Source: Aminobacter ciceronei
Lineage (GTDB): Bacteria; Pseudomonadota; Alphaproteobacteria; Rhizobiales; Rhizobiaceae
Assembly (NCBI RefSeq): GCF_014138625.1
Contig: NZ_JACJHY010000004.1
Coordinates: forward strand, 62,001 to 126,000
DNA: 64,000 bases
Reading direction: 5' to 3'
The number at the start of each line of letters is the position of its first letter. Position 1 is the first letter of the stretch. The notes below the pieces were generated by a model that saw only the letters and a list, made by a program, of their open reading frames with translations, had not been told where the DNA came from and did no database searches. The translations under genes and the position numbers were made by a program. Shown in pieces: positions 9,761 to 18,524 of this stretch.

Positions 9761-10696
9761 ATGCTCAGAACAATTGGCTTCGCCTCGCTTATGAGCGTTA
9801 TAACATTAACGTCGCTGACCACGATTTCGGCCGCAGCCGAACCGCTGAAAGTAGTGGCGAGCTTCTCGATCATCGGCGATTTCGCCAGAAATGTCGGCGG
9901 CGACCGCATCGAGCTGACCACACTCGTCGGCCCCGACGGCGACGCCCATGTCTATGAACCTTCGCCCGCCGATGCGGTGAAGATGTCCAAGGCCGATGTC
10001 GTGCTGGTCAACGGCCTGCAGTTCGAGGGTTTCCTGCAGCGGCTTGTCGAGGCCAGCGCCACCAAGGCGTCGGTCGTCGAGCTGACAAAGGGCGTCGAGC
10101 CGATCAAGATGAAGGAAGAACATGAGCACGCCGCTGAGGCAGGCGGTGATGACCACCATCACGGCGACCTCGACCCGCATGCCTTCCAGTCGATCGCCAA
10201 TGCCAAGATCTATGTGAAGAACATCGCCGACGCCTTCTGCGCGGCGGATGCCGCCGGTTGCGATGCCTACAAGAGCAACGCCGACGCCTATACGGCCAAA
10301 CTCACCGCGGCCGAGACCGAGGTCAAGGAAGCGGTGGCATCGATCCCCGAGGCGAAGCGCACCGTCATCACCTCGCATGACGCCTTCGGCTATTTCGAAA
10401 ACGCCTATGGCCTGACCTTCCTGGCCCCCGAAGGCATTTCGACCGAGGCCGAGGCCTCCGCTGCCGACGTGGCGGCCCTGATCTCGCAGGTTCGCGGCGA
10501 CAAGGCGTCGGCGATCTTCGTCGAAAACATCACCAATCCGCGCCTTGTCGAGCAGATTTCGGCCGAAACCGGGGTCAAGGTCGGCGGCACGCTCTACTCC
10601 GATGCCCTGTCCAAGGCCGACGGCCCTGCCGCAACCTATATCGAGATGATGAAGTCCAACATCGCCACCATCAAGGGCGCGATCCTCGGCAGCTAG
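9761..10696 (+). CDS. aztC: Periplasmic zinc-binding protein of the ABC importer
   Basis: Cluster A-I solute-binding protein that captures periplasmic Zn2+ for AztAB. The Sec signal peptide ends near ISAAAEP (residue 26). Expected metal ligands are His63 (DAHVYEP), His140 (LDPHAFQ), His206 (TSHDAFGYF) and Asp281 (LYSDAL), preserving the spacing of the family. A mobile His-rich loop (EEHEH...DDHHHGD, about 119-136) precedes His140. ATG at 9761 is preferred over an ATG at 9749, because GGAGA lies just upstream of it. The early coding sequence contains a Zur-box-like palindrome. Confidence 0.93.
   Translation: MLRTIGFASLMSVITLTSLTTISAAAEPLKVVASFSIIGDFARNVGGDRIELTTLVGPDGDAHVYEPSPADAVKMSKADVVLVNGLQFEGFLQRLVEASATKASVVELTKGVEPIKMKEEHEHAAEAGGDDHHHGDLDPHAFQSIANAKIYVKNIADAFCAADAAGCDAYKSNADAYTAKLTAAETEVKEAVASIPEAKRTVITSHDAFGYFENAYGLTFLAPEGISTEAEASAADVAALISQVRGDKASAIFVENITNPRLVEQISAETGVKVGGTLYSDALSKADGPAATYIEMMKSNIATIKGAILGS
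9797..9808. promoter_or_regulatory. Zur-box-like sequence inside the aztC signal-peptide codons
   Basis: GTTATAACATTA here differs at one of 12 positions from the reverse complement of the box before aztA (GTTATTACATTA). It contains the fully palindromic GTTATAAC core. It lies about codon 13-16 of aztC, so it may be an internal regulatory site or a coincidence of codon choice in a low-GC signal-peptide segment. Confidence 0.4.
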
Positions 10697-10807
10697 GACT
10701 GCCCGTCCGAAGCACCGGCGGCCCGCGCGATCGGGCTGCCGCACGACCCGACCAGCCTGGTGAAGGCGGGGCGCAAAACCTCGCCTTTTCTTCTCGCACA
10801 ATCTGTT

Positions 10808-10819
10808 ATGTAATAACAT
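10808..10819. promoter_or_regulatory. Zur-box-like repeat in front of aztD
   Basis: ATGTAATAACAT, identical to the 12 bases at 7932-7943 and here embedded in GTTAT-GTA-ATAAC. It ends 13 bases before the aztD start codon. This suggests aztD can be transcribed from its own zinc-regulated promoter in addition to read-through from aztC. Confidence 0.6.
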
Positions 10820-10832
10820 TTATGAGGATATC

Positions 10833-12023
10833 ATGAAACACCTGCTCTCCACGGCGTCCGCGCTCGCCATGCTGATCGGCCTCGCCACCGCCCCCGCCTC
10901 TTCAGAGGAAAAGACGGCATGGCGGCTGTTCGTCTCCGACCATGCAGCCTCAGTCGTCCATGCCCTCGACATGGAAACCGGCAAGACGATCGAAACCTTC
11001 GACGTCAAGGCGCCAACCAGCCTCTACCGCTCAGACAGCGGCCGCAGCATCTTTGCCGTCCAAGGCAAGGGCGACGTGATCTCGGTGCTGTCGAGCGGCA
11101 TCGCCTTCGGCGACCATGGCGACCACGGCGACATCAAGGTCGAGGCACCCAGGCTGCTCGACGTCGCCTTCGAGGGCAAGAAGCCGTCGCATTTCGTCGA
11201 CCATGACGGCGACATCGCCCTGTTCTTCGACGGCGAAGGCAAGGCGCGCGTCACCCGCGAGGCTGACATTCTGGACGGCAAGCCGGCCATCCGCGAGGTG
11301 GTGACCGACGCTCCCCACCATGGCGTCGCGATCGCCCTTGGCGACGACGTACTGATATCGGAGCCCAACACGGACAAACCCGACGAGCTGCCAATAGGTA
11401 TTCGTGTCGTCGATCGCGCCGGTGCGACCGTCGGCGATATCCATGCCTGCCCCGACCTGCATGGCGAAGCATCCTCGGGCAACCTGGTGGCCATTGCCTG
11501 CGCCGAAGGGCTTCTTATCACCTCAGGCGACGGCAAGATCGAGCTTTTGCCTTATGACAAGGCCTTGCCCGCGGGCAAATCGACGACTTTGGTCGGCGGC
11601 CGCGGCCTGCAATATTTCCTCGGCAACTATGGCCCAAGTGCTGTCGTGCTGATCGACCCGAAGTCGGAAGACGCCTTCCGGCTGATCGAGCTGCCGACGC
11701 GCCGGGTGCATTTCACCGTCGATCCGGTGCAGGCGAAATTTGCCTATGTCTTCACCGAGGACGGCCAGTTGCACCGCATCGACGTGATCGCGGGCAAGAT
11801 CGACGCCTCGCTGAAGCTGACCGAACCCTACTCCATGGACGGCCACTGGAGCGACCCGCGCCCGCGCATCGCGGTTGCCGGCAGCCGCATCGTCGTCTCC
11901 GATCCCCTCAAGAGCGTGCTGCATATCGTCGATGCTGAGAGCTTCAAGCAAGGCGACGACATCGCGCTCGAAGGCAAGCCCTTCAACCTCGTTGCCGTCG
12001 GCGGCTCCGGCGAAACGCACTGA
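10833..12023 (+). CDS. aztD: Periplasmic zinc metallochaperone AztD
   Basis: Beta-propeller protein that in Paracoccus delivers Zn2+ directly to AztC. The 396-residue product has a Sec signal peptide (MKHLLSTASALAMLIGLATAPASS) and repeated blade-like sequences rich in short beta strands and DG turns. A metal-loading loop GDHGDHGD lies at residues 93-100. Its position directly after aztC and the conserved length support the assignment. The ATG has a TGAGG ribosome-binding site and a Zur-like box just upstream. It was probably once annotated only as a hypothetical protein in related genomes. Confidence 0.88.
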   Translation: MKHLLSTASALAMLIGLATAPASSEEKTAWRLFVSDHAASVVHALDMETGKTIETFDVKAPTSLYRSDSGRSIFAVQGKGDVISVLSSGIAFGDHGDHGDIKVEAPRLLDVAFEGKKPSHFVDHDGDIALFFDGEGKARVTREADILDGKPAIREVVTDAPHHGVAIALGDDVLISEPNTDKPDELPIGIRVVDRAGATVGDIHACPDLHGEASSGNLVAIACAEGLLITSGDGKIELLPYDKALPAGKSTTLVGGRGLQYFLGNYGPSAVVLIDPKSEDAFRLIELPTRRVHFTVDPVQAKFAYVFTEDGQLHRIDVIAGKIDASLKLTEPYSMDGHWSDPRPRIAVAGSRIVVSDPLKSVLHIVDAESFKQGDDIALEGKPFNLVAVGGSGETH

Positions 12024-12040
12024 GCAGCGACTCGCACATC

Positions 12041-12140
12041 TGGCGGCATTCGCCGCCGGATGTTTCGCCCACGTCCCGGCCGGCGGCGTTCGCCGCCGGG
12101 CTCTTCCCCAACGTCCTGGCCGGCGGCATCCGTCGCCGGC
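12041..12140. repeat. Three tandem hairpins, about 40-bp period
   Basis: Three near-identical GC hairpins lie at 12042-12059, 12081-12099 and 12121-12139. Each has an arm of the type GGCGGC, a four-base loop (ATTC, GTTC or ATCC) and GCCGCC; the third has one mismatch. Spacers share CCCACGTCC/CCCAACGTCC. They fill the aztD-cobW gap. There is no T-run, so they may stabilise or attenuate mRNA rather than terminate it. Confidence 0.8.
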
Positions 12141-12164
12141 TACCCACATCGAAGGGAATGACCA

Positions 12165-13391
12165 ATGCCCGTCCCAAACAAGCCGACACGACTGCCCGTG
12201 ACAGTGCTGTCCGGTTTCCTCGGTGCAGGAAAGACCACGCTTCTCAACCACATCCTCAACAACCGCGACGGCCTGCGCGTCGCCGTCATCGTCAACGACA
12301 TGAGCGAGGTCAACATCGACGCAGCGCTGGTCCGCGACGGCGGCGCCGACCTGTCGCGCACTGACGAGCAACTTGTCGAAATGACCAATGGCTGCATCTG
12401 CTGCACCTTGCGCGACGATTTGCTCAAGGAGGTGCGCGCGCTCGCCGGGCAGAACCGCTTCGACTACCTGCTGATCGAATCGACAGGCATTTCCGAGCCC
12501 CTGCCCGTCGCCTCGACCTTCCAGTTCCGCGACGAGAACGGCCAAAGCCTGTCCGACGTCGCCCGCCTCGACACCATGGTGACTGTCGTCGACGCCGCCA
12601 ACCTGCTCAAGGACTATGCGTCATCCGACTTTCTCAGCGACCGCGGCGAGCAGGCCGGCGCCGGCGCCGGCGACGATCGCGCTCTGGTCGACCTTCTCGT
12701 CGAGCAGATCGAATTTGCCGACGTCGTCGTGCTCAACAAGGCGTCGTCAGCCAGTGCTGCCGACCGCGACGCCGCACGCAAGATCGTCTTCGCGCTCAAC
12801 CCCGATGCCCGGCTGGTCGAGACCGATTTCGGCCGCGTGCCGACAGACACAGTCCTCGGCACCGGCCTGTTCGATTTCGAAAAGGCCGAACAGCATCCGT
12901 TGTGGTTCAAGGAGTTGAACGGCTTTGGCGATCACGTGCCCGAAACCGAGGAATATGGCATCCGCTCCTTTGTCTATCGCGCGCGGCGGCCGTTCGACCC
13001 CGAGAAGCTGCACGGCTTCATCAACCGGCAATGGCCCGGAGTGATCCGCGCCAAGGGCTTTTTCTGGCTCGCCACAAGGTCCGATTTCGTCGGCGAGATC
13101 AGCCAGGCCGGCGCCCTGGTGCGCACCGGCAAGCGCGGCCTGTGGTGGTCGGCGGTGCCGCGCGGGCAATGGCCCGACCACCCCGAGTGGCATGAGGCGA
13201 TGACGCCCTATCTCGACCCGGTCTGGGGCGACCGCCGCCAGGAGATCGTCTTCATCGGCTGCCATCCGATGAACGAGCAGCAAATCCGCGCCGAGCTCGA
13301 CCACTGTCTTGTCGACGCCTCGTCTTTTACCCCAGGCAAATGGCGCGATCTCGCCGACCCCTTCCCGTCCTGGCAGCGCCCGGCTGCCTGA
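12165..13391 (+). CDS. CobW/COG0523 G3E-family GTPase, zinc-limitation metallochaperone type
   Basis: Soluble P-loop GTPase with Walker A GFLGAGKT at residues 17-24, the metal-binding CxCC motif (CICC, 77-80) and the [11 protein letters not shown] Walker B region. A CobW_C domain occupies about residues 265-395 ([22 protein letters not shown]). Linkage to aztABCD points to a zinc-starvation metallochaperone (ZigA/ZinU/Zng1-like) rather than cobalt insertion. The guanine-specificity motif reads NKAS instead of NKxD, so nucleotide preference may be relaxed or supported by another residue. AAGGGA precedes the ATG. Confidence 0.88.
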   Translation: MPVPNKPTRLPVTVLSGFLGAGKTTLLNHILNNRDGLRVAVIVNDMSEVNIDAALVRDGGADLSRTDEQLVEMTNGCICCTLRDDLLKEVRALAGQNRFDYLLIESTGISEPLPVASTFQFRDENGQSLSDVARLDTMVTVVDAANLLKDYASSDFLSDRGEQAGAGAGDDRALVDLLVEQIEFADVVVLNKASSASAADRDAARKIVFALNPDARLVETDFGRVPTDTVLGTGLFDFEKAEQHPLWFKELNGFGDHVPETEEYGIRSFVYRARRPFDPEKLHGFINRQWPGVIRAKGFFWLATRSDFVGEISQAGALVRTGKRGLWWSAVPRGQWPDHPEWHEAMTPYLDPVWGDRRQEIVFIGCHPMNEQQIRAELDHCLVDASSFTPGKWRDLADPFPSWQRPAA

Positions 13392-13484
13392 CACCGGCCC
13401 AACAGCAGTTGCCCCGCGGCGCCAGCAGTGGCAAGACTGGCGCCGACGCGCCGCCGCGGCGGCCAACAAACTGTGAGGACCAAG

Positions 13485-13823
13485 ATGGAATACCGTCAGA
13501 TCACCGACGACTACTCGGTTTCAGGCCAGATAACCCCTGATGAAGTTGCCGCCATCAAGGCCGCCGGCTTCAAGAGTGTCATCTGCAACCGGCCCGACGA
13601 CGAGCAGCCCGGCCAGCCTTCCGCGGACAGCGTCAAGGCCGCCGTCGAAGCCGCCGGCCTCGCCTTCCGCTACATCCCGGTCATCAGCGGCGCCATGACC
13701 GGCGACAATGTTGCCGACATGGCCGACGCGCTCGACGAGATGGACGGTCCTGTTTTCGCCTATTGCCGTTCGGGTACACGCTGCACCAATCTCTATATGG
13801 CAATCCAGCAGAGCAAGGGCTGA
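13485..13823 (+). CDS. TIGR01244-type phosphatase/sulfurtransferase domain protein
   Basis: A 112-residue stand-alone domain of the family found fused to Blh-type metallo-beta-lactamases (DUF442). The fold is dual-specificity-phosphatase/rhodanese-like. The active loop is YCRSGTRC, with the presumed nucleophile Cys94 and Arg99. The last residue of the loop is cysteine where serine is common. The pattern YRQITDDYSVSGQITPDEVAAIKAAGF is characteristic of the N-terminus. GAGG lies 7 bases before the ATG. It follows cobW by 93 bases and could be read from the same transcript; the true substrate is unknown. Confidence 0.82.
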   Translation: MEYRQITDDYSVSGQITPDEVAAIKAAGFKSVICNRPDDEQPGQPSADSVKAAVEAAGLAFRYIPVISGAMTGDNVADMADALDEMDGPVFAYCRSGTRCTNLYMAIQQSKG

Positions 13824-13863
13824 CCGGCCCTGCGACTGGGGCTCATATTTGCGTGAAGCCCTG

Positions 13864-13903
13864 TTATGACCTAAATTATGGTCATAAGGACAACATTGTT
13901 GTC
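13864..13903. promoter_or_regulatory. Two palindromes in front of vapBC, probable autoregulatory operator
   Basis: TTATGACC (13864-13871) and GGTCATAA (13880-13887) form a perfect inverted repeat with an 8-base spacer. Immediately after it, GACAACATTGTTGTC (13889-13903) is a perfect 15-base palindrome. Both end just before the antitoxin start. Toxin-antitoxin complexes typically bind such repeats to repress their own operon. Confidence 0.7.
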
Positions 13904-13916
13904 GTAGGGTTGGGCC

Positions 13917-14144
13917 ATGAATGTTTCGGTCGCAGAAGCCAAGGCCAAGTTCTCCGAACTGATCAAGCGGGCGGAAGCCGGCGAAGAAATCATCGTCACG
14001 CGCCACGGCAAGGCCGTAGCGCGCGTCATGCCGCCTGAGCCGGAACCGGCGTTGCTCCCGCGGATCGGTGCGCTCAAGGGCAAGATCTGGATCGCTGACG
14101 ATTTTGACGAACCGCTTGACGACTTCAAGGAATACATGACGTGA
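13917..14144 (+). CDS. Phd/YefM-family antitoxin
   Basis: A 75-residue antitoxin. The Phd/YefM DNA-binding N-terminus is clear (MNVSVAEAKAKFSELIKRAEAGEEIIVTRHGKAVARV in two segments), and the acidic C-terminus (WIADDFDEPLDDFKEYM) is the likely toxin-neutralising segment. Its stop codon overlaps the toxin start by 4 bases. This is the usual arrangement of a type II pair, with the antitoxin translated first, and two palindromes lie in front of it. Confidence 0.88.
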   Translation: MNVSVAEAKAKFSELIKRAEAGEEIIVTRHGKAVARVMPPEPEPALLPRIGALKGKIWIADDFDEPLDDFKEYMT

Positions 14145-14518
14145 GCGGCGAGGCCTTTCTCGCCGACACGCATGTCATTCTGTGGTCGATCAACGACGAT
14201 CCCCGCCTGCGATCAGCCCACCGGGACATTCTGGCATCGTCGGCGATTGTATATGCCAGTGCGGCGAGCGTCTGGGAGATCGCGATCAAGCAGAGCATAG
14301 GCAAGCTGGACGTGCCGACCGACTTCGGCTTCCTTCTTCCCAGGATGCAGTTTACGCCGCTTGCCATCACCATCGAGCATGCCCAGAAAGTGACAGAACT
14401 GCCCCGCCATCATGGCGACCCGTTCGACCGGCTGCTCATCGCGCAGGCGCAGGTCGAGAAGCTGTCGATCCTCACGGCCGATCCGGCATTTGCGTGCTAC
14501 GATGTGGCGCTTGCCTAA
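14141..14518 (+). CDS. VapC-type PIN-domain ribonuclease toxin
   Basis: A 125-residue PIN domain, expected to cleave RNA with Mg2+ when freed from its antitoxin. The acidic active-site set is complete: Asp9 (FLADTHVILW), Glu46 (SVWEIAIK), Asp96 (HHGDPFDRLL) and Asp114 (LTADPAF). The GTG start overlaps the antitoxin stop as GTGA. The stop codon overlaps that of the convergent DinB gene. The intact residues suggest a functional toxin, not a decayed one. Confidence 0.9.
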   Translation: MSGEAFLADTHVILWSINDDPRLRSAHRDILASSAIVYASAASVWEIAIKQSIGKLDVPTDFGFLLPRMQFTPLAITIEHAQKVTELPRHHGDPFDRLLIAQAQVEKLSILTADPAFACYDVALA

Positions 14519-15051
14519 AGTTTTAGCCGCTCGACCTCTTCGCCCCTGAAACGCAGATCGTAGTCGAGGAAGAACTCGTCGAGCTGCGGCGGATCCACCG
14601 AACTACCCGACAGCATCGCATGGACCTGGCCGCGATGATGGATCTGGTGGATGAACAGATGGGCCAAAAGGTCACCGATGCGCTCGGGGATCTGGCCGGC
14701 CTCACCGCGATCCGACAGCACCCGCCTGTCGAGATCGACAGCACTCAGACCATCGCAACGGGCGACCAGCCGCCGGTCGAATTCGGCTTGCGCCGCGGCA
14801 AGGCTTTGCGCCGTGTCGAAGGCAACATATCGGTCGAACAGCTTCTGCCCCTCGCCGCCCTCCTCGATCATGTCGAGATAGAACAGGTCGACTTCGAGGA
14901 TGTGGTTGAGCGTCTCCTTGAGCGAGGGAAAAAAGCTCGTCCGTTCGGCCTCGAGCTCACCCGGCTGCAAGGCCAGCACGGCGCGGTAGATGCGGTCGTT
15001 GGACCACAGACTGTTCCGCGCCATGCGGCTGAAATGGCTGGTCAACTCCAT
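14515..15051 (-). CDS. DinB-family four-helix metalloprotein
   Basis: A 178-residue DinB/YfiT-like protein, a helical bundle that usually carries a His-liganded metal ion. The family hallmarks are the N-terminal HFSRMARNSLWSNDRIY helix, ETLNHILEVDLFYLDMI with a histidine, and HLFIHQIHHRGQVHAML near the end. Thiol-dependent transferase activity is known for some relatives, but the substrate here is unknown. It is the third gene of a tight leftward run (MBL, FAH-like, DinB) and starts 13 bases after the FAH-like stop. The ATG at 15051 was chosen because a GTG 54 bases upstream lies inside the preceding gene and adds non-family sequence. Confidence 0.85.
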   Translation of the reverse strand: MELTSHFSRMARNSLWSNDRIYRAVLALQPGELEAERTSFFPSLKETLNHILEVDLFYLDMIEEGGEGQKLFDRYVAFDTAQSLAAAQAEFDRRLVARCDGLSAVDLDRRVLSDRGEAGQIPERIGDLLAHLFIHQIHHRGQVHAMLSGSSVDPPQLDEFFLDYDLRFRGEEVERLKL

Positions 15052-15064
15052 CCGGGCAGCGGTC

Positions 15065-15808
15065 TCAGGCCGGCTCGAACCTGCCGACCTGGCGTTCGAT
15101 GGCACCGAAGATCGAGTGGCCGGCCTTGTCTTTCATCTCGACGCGCAGCGTGTCGCCGAGCGACACCGACAGCGTTTCGACCGCGCCCCTGACGATGGCC
15201 CCGGTGCCGAGCGCGCGGGTTGCGGCGGCGTCCGCAATCAGCTTGGGAAAGCTGGTCCAGACGGAGGTGACGTTGCGCGCCCCGGCAATCAGCGGCAGAT
15301 GCACGGCCCCGTCCCAGCCGCCGCCCAGCTCATCAGGGGTGACCGCGACAGGCGACAGCGCCGAAGTGCCGGCCTGGCCGCCATCGAGGATGGTATCGGT
15401 GGAGAGCACGATCAGCGCCACCGCCTCCTTCGCCGCCTCTTCGGTCGCCGCCATGGCAACGTCGCCGACGATGACGGCGACCGCGGCTTCGATACTCGCG
15501 TCGCGGATCTTGCCGGGCAGTTCGATCGGATCGCGCGGACCGGCAAAGGCATCGCCGCCGCCGAGACGCTGGTAGGCGCGCGGCAGGGGCGAATGGGCGT
15601 CATGCTCGTGGAAGCGCGACGACGGCACCGCGCCGATTTCGAGCGAGCCGGCCAAAGCCGCGAGATGCGGGGAGATGCGGCGCCAGTCGTCGAGCGCCGC
15701 CTGCAGGTTGGGTGCCAGGAACGAGGCATCGGTGTATCGCGTCAGGTCGCGCGAGACGATGACCAGTTTCCCGTCACGCGAACCGTTCTTCAGCGTCGCC
15801 AGTTTCAT
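15065..15808 (-). CDS. Fumarylacetoacetate-hydrolase-like protein with altered metal motif
   Basis: The 247-residue protein resembles the FAH superfamily, which cleaves or decarboxylates oxo-acids with Mg2+: the order MKLATLKNGSRDGKLVIVSRDL, LPRAYQRLGGGDAFAGP and a C-terminal LSVSLGDTLRVEMKD barrel edge. It is shorter than usual (about 280-330). The metal site that normally reads D-x-E-x-E appears as SIEAAVAVIVG, keeping the first Glu but replacing the second with Ala. It is sandwiched between MBL and DinB genes with gaps of 13-14 bases, so the three probably act together on one unknown substrate. Confidence 0.75.
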   Translation of the reverse strand: MKLATLKNGSRDGKLVIVSRDLTRYTDASFLAPNLQAALDDWRRISPHLAALAGSLEIGAVPSSRFHEHDAHSPLPRAYQRLGGGDAFAGPRDPIELPGKIRDASIEAAVAVIVGDVAMAATEEAAKEAVALIVLSTDTILDGGQAGTSALSPVAVTPDELGGGWDGAVHLPLIAGARNVTSVWTSFPKLIADAAATRALGTGAIVRGAVETLSVSLGDTLRVEMKDKAGHSIFGAIERQVGRFEPA

Positions 15809-15822
15809 GCACGTCCTCCCGG

Positions 15823-16692
15823 TTAGGGGGCGTCTTCGCCCTTGTCAGTCACAACAAGCCCGTCGCGACCAATCGTCAAGGGACCATTCCATGTTTTCCT
15901 GACCGCTTCGACCCAATCGGCCTCGCCGATGTCGGGATCGTCAGCCGGAATGAGGTGGTTGAGCACAAGGCGGCCGACGCCGGCACGCGCCGCAATGATG
16001 CCCGCCTCGCCGGCCAGGCTGTGGCTTGCCATCAGATGTTCGCGCAGCCGCGCGCCATTGCCGGTGCGCGCCACCAGCCGCTCGACACCTTCCTCCAGCA
16101 TCGCCTCATGCAGCAGGATGTCGGCGCCGCGGGCAAAGTCCGCCAAAGGCGGGAAAAACGCCGTGTCGGCCGAAAAGACGATCGAAGTGCCCTGGTGCTC
16201 GAAGCGCAGGGCGAAACACTCGGTGACAGGCGGATGGTCGACACGCAGGGCGGTAACCGACAGATCGCCGTCGCTAAGCACCTCGCCTTCGCCGAACTCG
16301 ACCACTTCGACCATTTTGCGCAGATCCGGGCGGCCTTCGTCGACGATGCGGATTTCGATGTCGAATTCAAGCGCTTGCACGAAACTCTGCCAGTATCGAT
16401 TCAATCCGACCGGGCCGAAAAGTGTGACCGGTGTGGCAAGCCCTGCCGTCCACGCGGTATGCAGCAGCGGCCCGAGCTCGAGCACATGGTCGGAATGGAG
16501 ATGGGTGATGAAAACGAGGTCGAGCGCCTTGAGGCTGAGCCCGGCATCGGTCACGCCGCGCGTCACGCCGAGCCCGCAATCGACGACAACAGTGCGGCCG
16601 CCGAGTTCGAGCAGCGTCGATGTCGGCCATGGGCCGCCCGGCCTGATCGCCGGCCCGCCCTTGGTGCCGAGCAGGACGAGACGGCCGCTCAT
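15823..16692 (-). CDS. Metallo-beta-lactamase-fold hydrolase, RNase Z/ElaC-like
   Basis: A 289-residue MBL-fold protein with HLHSDH at residues 64-69 and further ligands in LRVDHPPV, FSADTAF and ASHSLAGEAG. The N-terminal strand layout (LVLLGTKGGPAIRPGG) matches the ElaC/RNase Z-like branch, which also includes arylsulfatase- and phosphodiesterase-type hydrolases. The long exosite arm of true RNase Z is absent. It is the first gene of the leftward MBL-FAH-DinB run, so a small-molecule hydrolase role is likelier than tRNA processing. Confidence 0.82.
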   Translation of the reverse strand: MSGRLVLLGTKGGPAIRPGGPWPTSTLLELGGRTVVVDCGLGVTRGVTDAGLSLKALDLVFITHLHSDHVLELGPLLHTAWTAGLATPVTLFGPVGLNRYWQSFVQALEFDIEIRIVDEGRPDLRKMVEVVEFGEGEVLSDGDLSVTALRVDHPPVTECFALRFEHQGTSIVFSADTAFFPPLADFARGADILLHEAMLEEGVERLVARTGNGARLREHLMASHSLAGEAGIIAARAGVGRLVLNHLIPADDPDIGEADWVEAVRKTWNGPLTIGRDGLVVTDKGEDAP

Positions 16693-16804
16693 GCGCCCCT
16701 GCCCGGGCGAACAGCTGCGATCTGCGACTCACATGTCATGTCAAACCTCTTCATGCCGCCGCCCAAGCTAGAGCGGCGGCGGCAACCGAGGCAAGGTCAA
16801 AGCG

Positions 16805-17308
16805 TCAATCGACGCGGCGCGGATATTGGGCGCGCGGCGGGATCCAGTGATGGACAAGCGCCAGCACAAGCAGGCTGATGCAGCTCAGCAGCACGACGAT
16901 GAACAATGTGCTGCCCTGATAGGGCGTGGCTGTCGCCACCAGCGGGATGGCGCCTGCCGGCGGATGGGTGACGCGGAACATCAGCATCAGCGCGATCGAA
17001 ACACCGACCGCCACCGCCGACATTTCCCACAGGCCGGGGAAAGCCATCGCAGCGGCGACGCCGATCAGCGTGGCGATGAAATAACCGGCAAAGATGTTGA
17101 TCGGCTGGGCCAGCGGGCTGGCCGGCTGGCCGAACAGCAGAACCGCGGTTGCGCCAAGCGGCGCAATCAGCATCGGCAGGCCGGTGACCGATGCGAGGCC
17201 GCCGACAGCCGCCAGACCGACGATCGCGCCCGATCCCGACTTGACGTGCGAGAGCATCTGGCCTTTCGGCTCATGCCGGGCAGTAAGGGTGCGTATGTGA
17301 CGGCGCAT
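16805..17308 (-). CDS. HPP-family integral membrane protein
   Basis: A 167-residue inner-membrane protein with four hydrophobic segments. The motif naming the family, THPPAGAIPL, lies between the third and fourth segments, and LPMLIAPLGATAVLLFGQPASPLAQP follows the first. HPP proteins are implicated in nitrite transport in plant plastids and cyanobacteria; the bacterial role is not settled. The first start gives a basic 17-residue leader; an internal ATG giving MLSHVKSGS is an alternative. Confidence 0.85.
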   Translation of the reverse strand: MRRHIRTLTARHEPKGQMLSHVKSGSGAIVGLAAVGGLASVTGLPMLIAPLGATAVLLFGQPASPLAQPINIFAGYFIATLIGVAAAMAFPGLWEMSAVAVGVSIALMLMFRVTHPPAGAIPLVATATPYQGSTLFIVVLLSCISLLVLALVHHWIPPRAQYPRRVD

Positions 17309-17381
17309 CGTTAGTTCCAGGCCGAAGGGCCCGCTTCAATAGCAAATCAGGGCTTCGGCTGGCAACGGCGCTTTGTTCGAA

Positions 17382-17403
17382 TTTTTCACCTCACAGTGAA
17401 AAA
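17382..17403. repeat. AT-rich inverted repeat between tdh and the HPP gene
   Basis: TTTTTCAC and GTGAAAAA form a perfect 8-bp inverted repeat with a 6-base centre. A second small palindrome, TTTCCATGGAAA, lies just after it. The region follows the tdh stop and precedes the HPP start on the minus strand. The stem is too AT-rich for a convincing intrinsic terminator; a protein-binding site is possible. Confidence 0.45.
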
Positions 17404-17434
17404 ACTTTCCATGGAAATACCCTGCCAATCCCCC

Positions 17435-18469
<1,035 letters not shown>

Positions 18470-18524
18470 TGTCTTGTCCTCGGAATCGCTTGATCCGGAA
18501 TCGCTTTTCGCAATCCCGGCAGTG

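Noticed and set aside
12041-12140. Regularly spaced repeats suggestive of a small CRISPR array
   Set aside because: The repeats are self-complementary hairpins, the spacers resemble one another and no cas gene is near.
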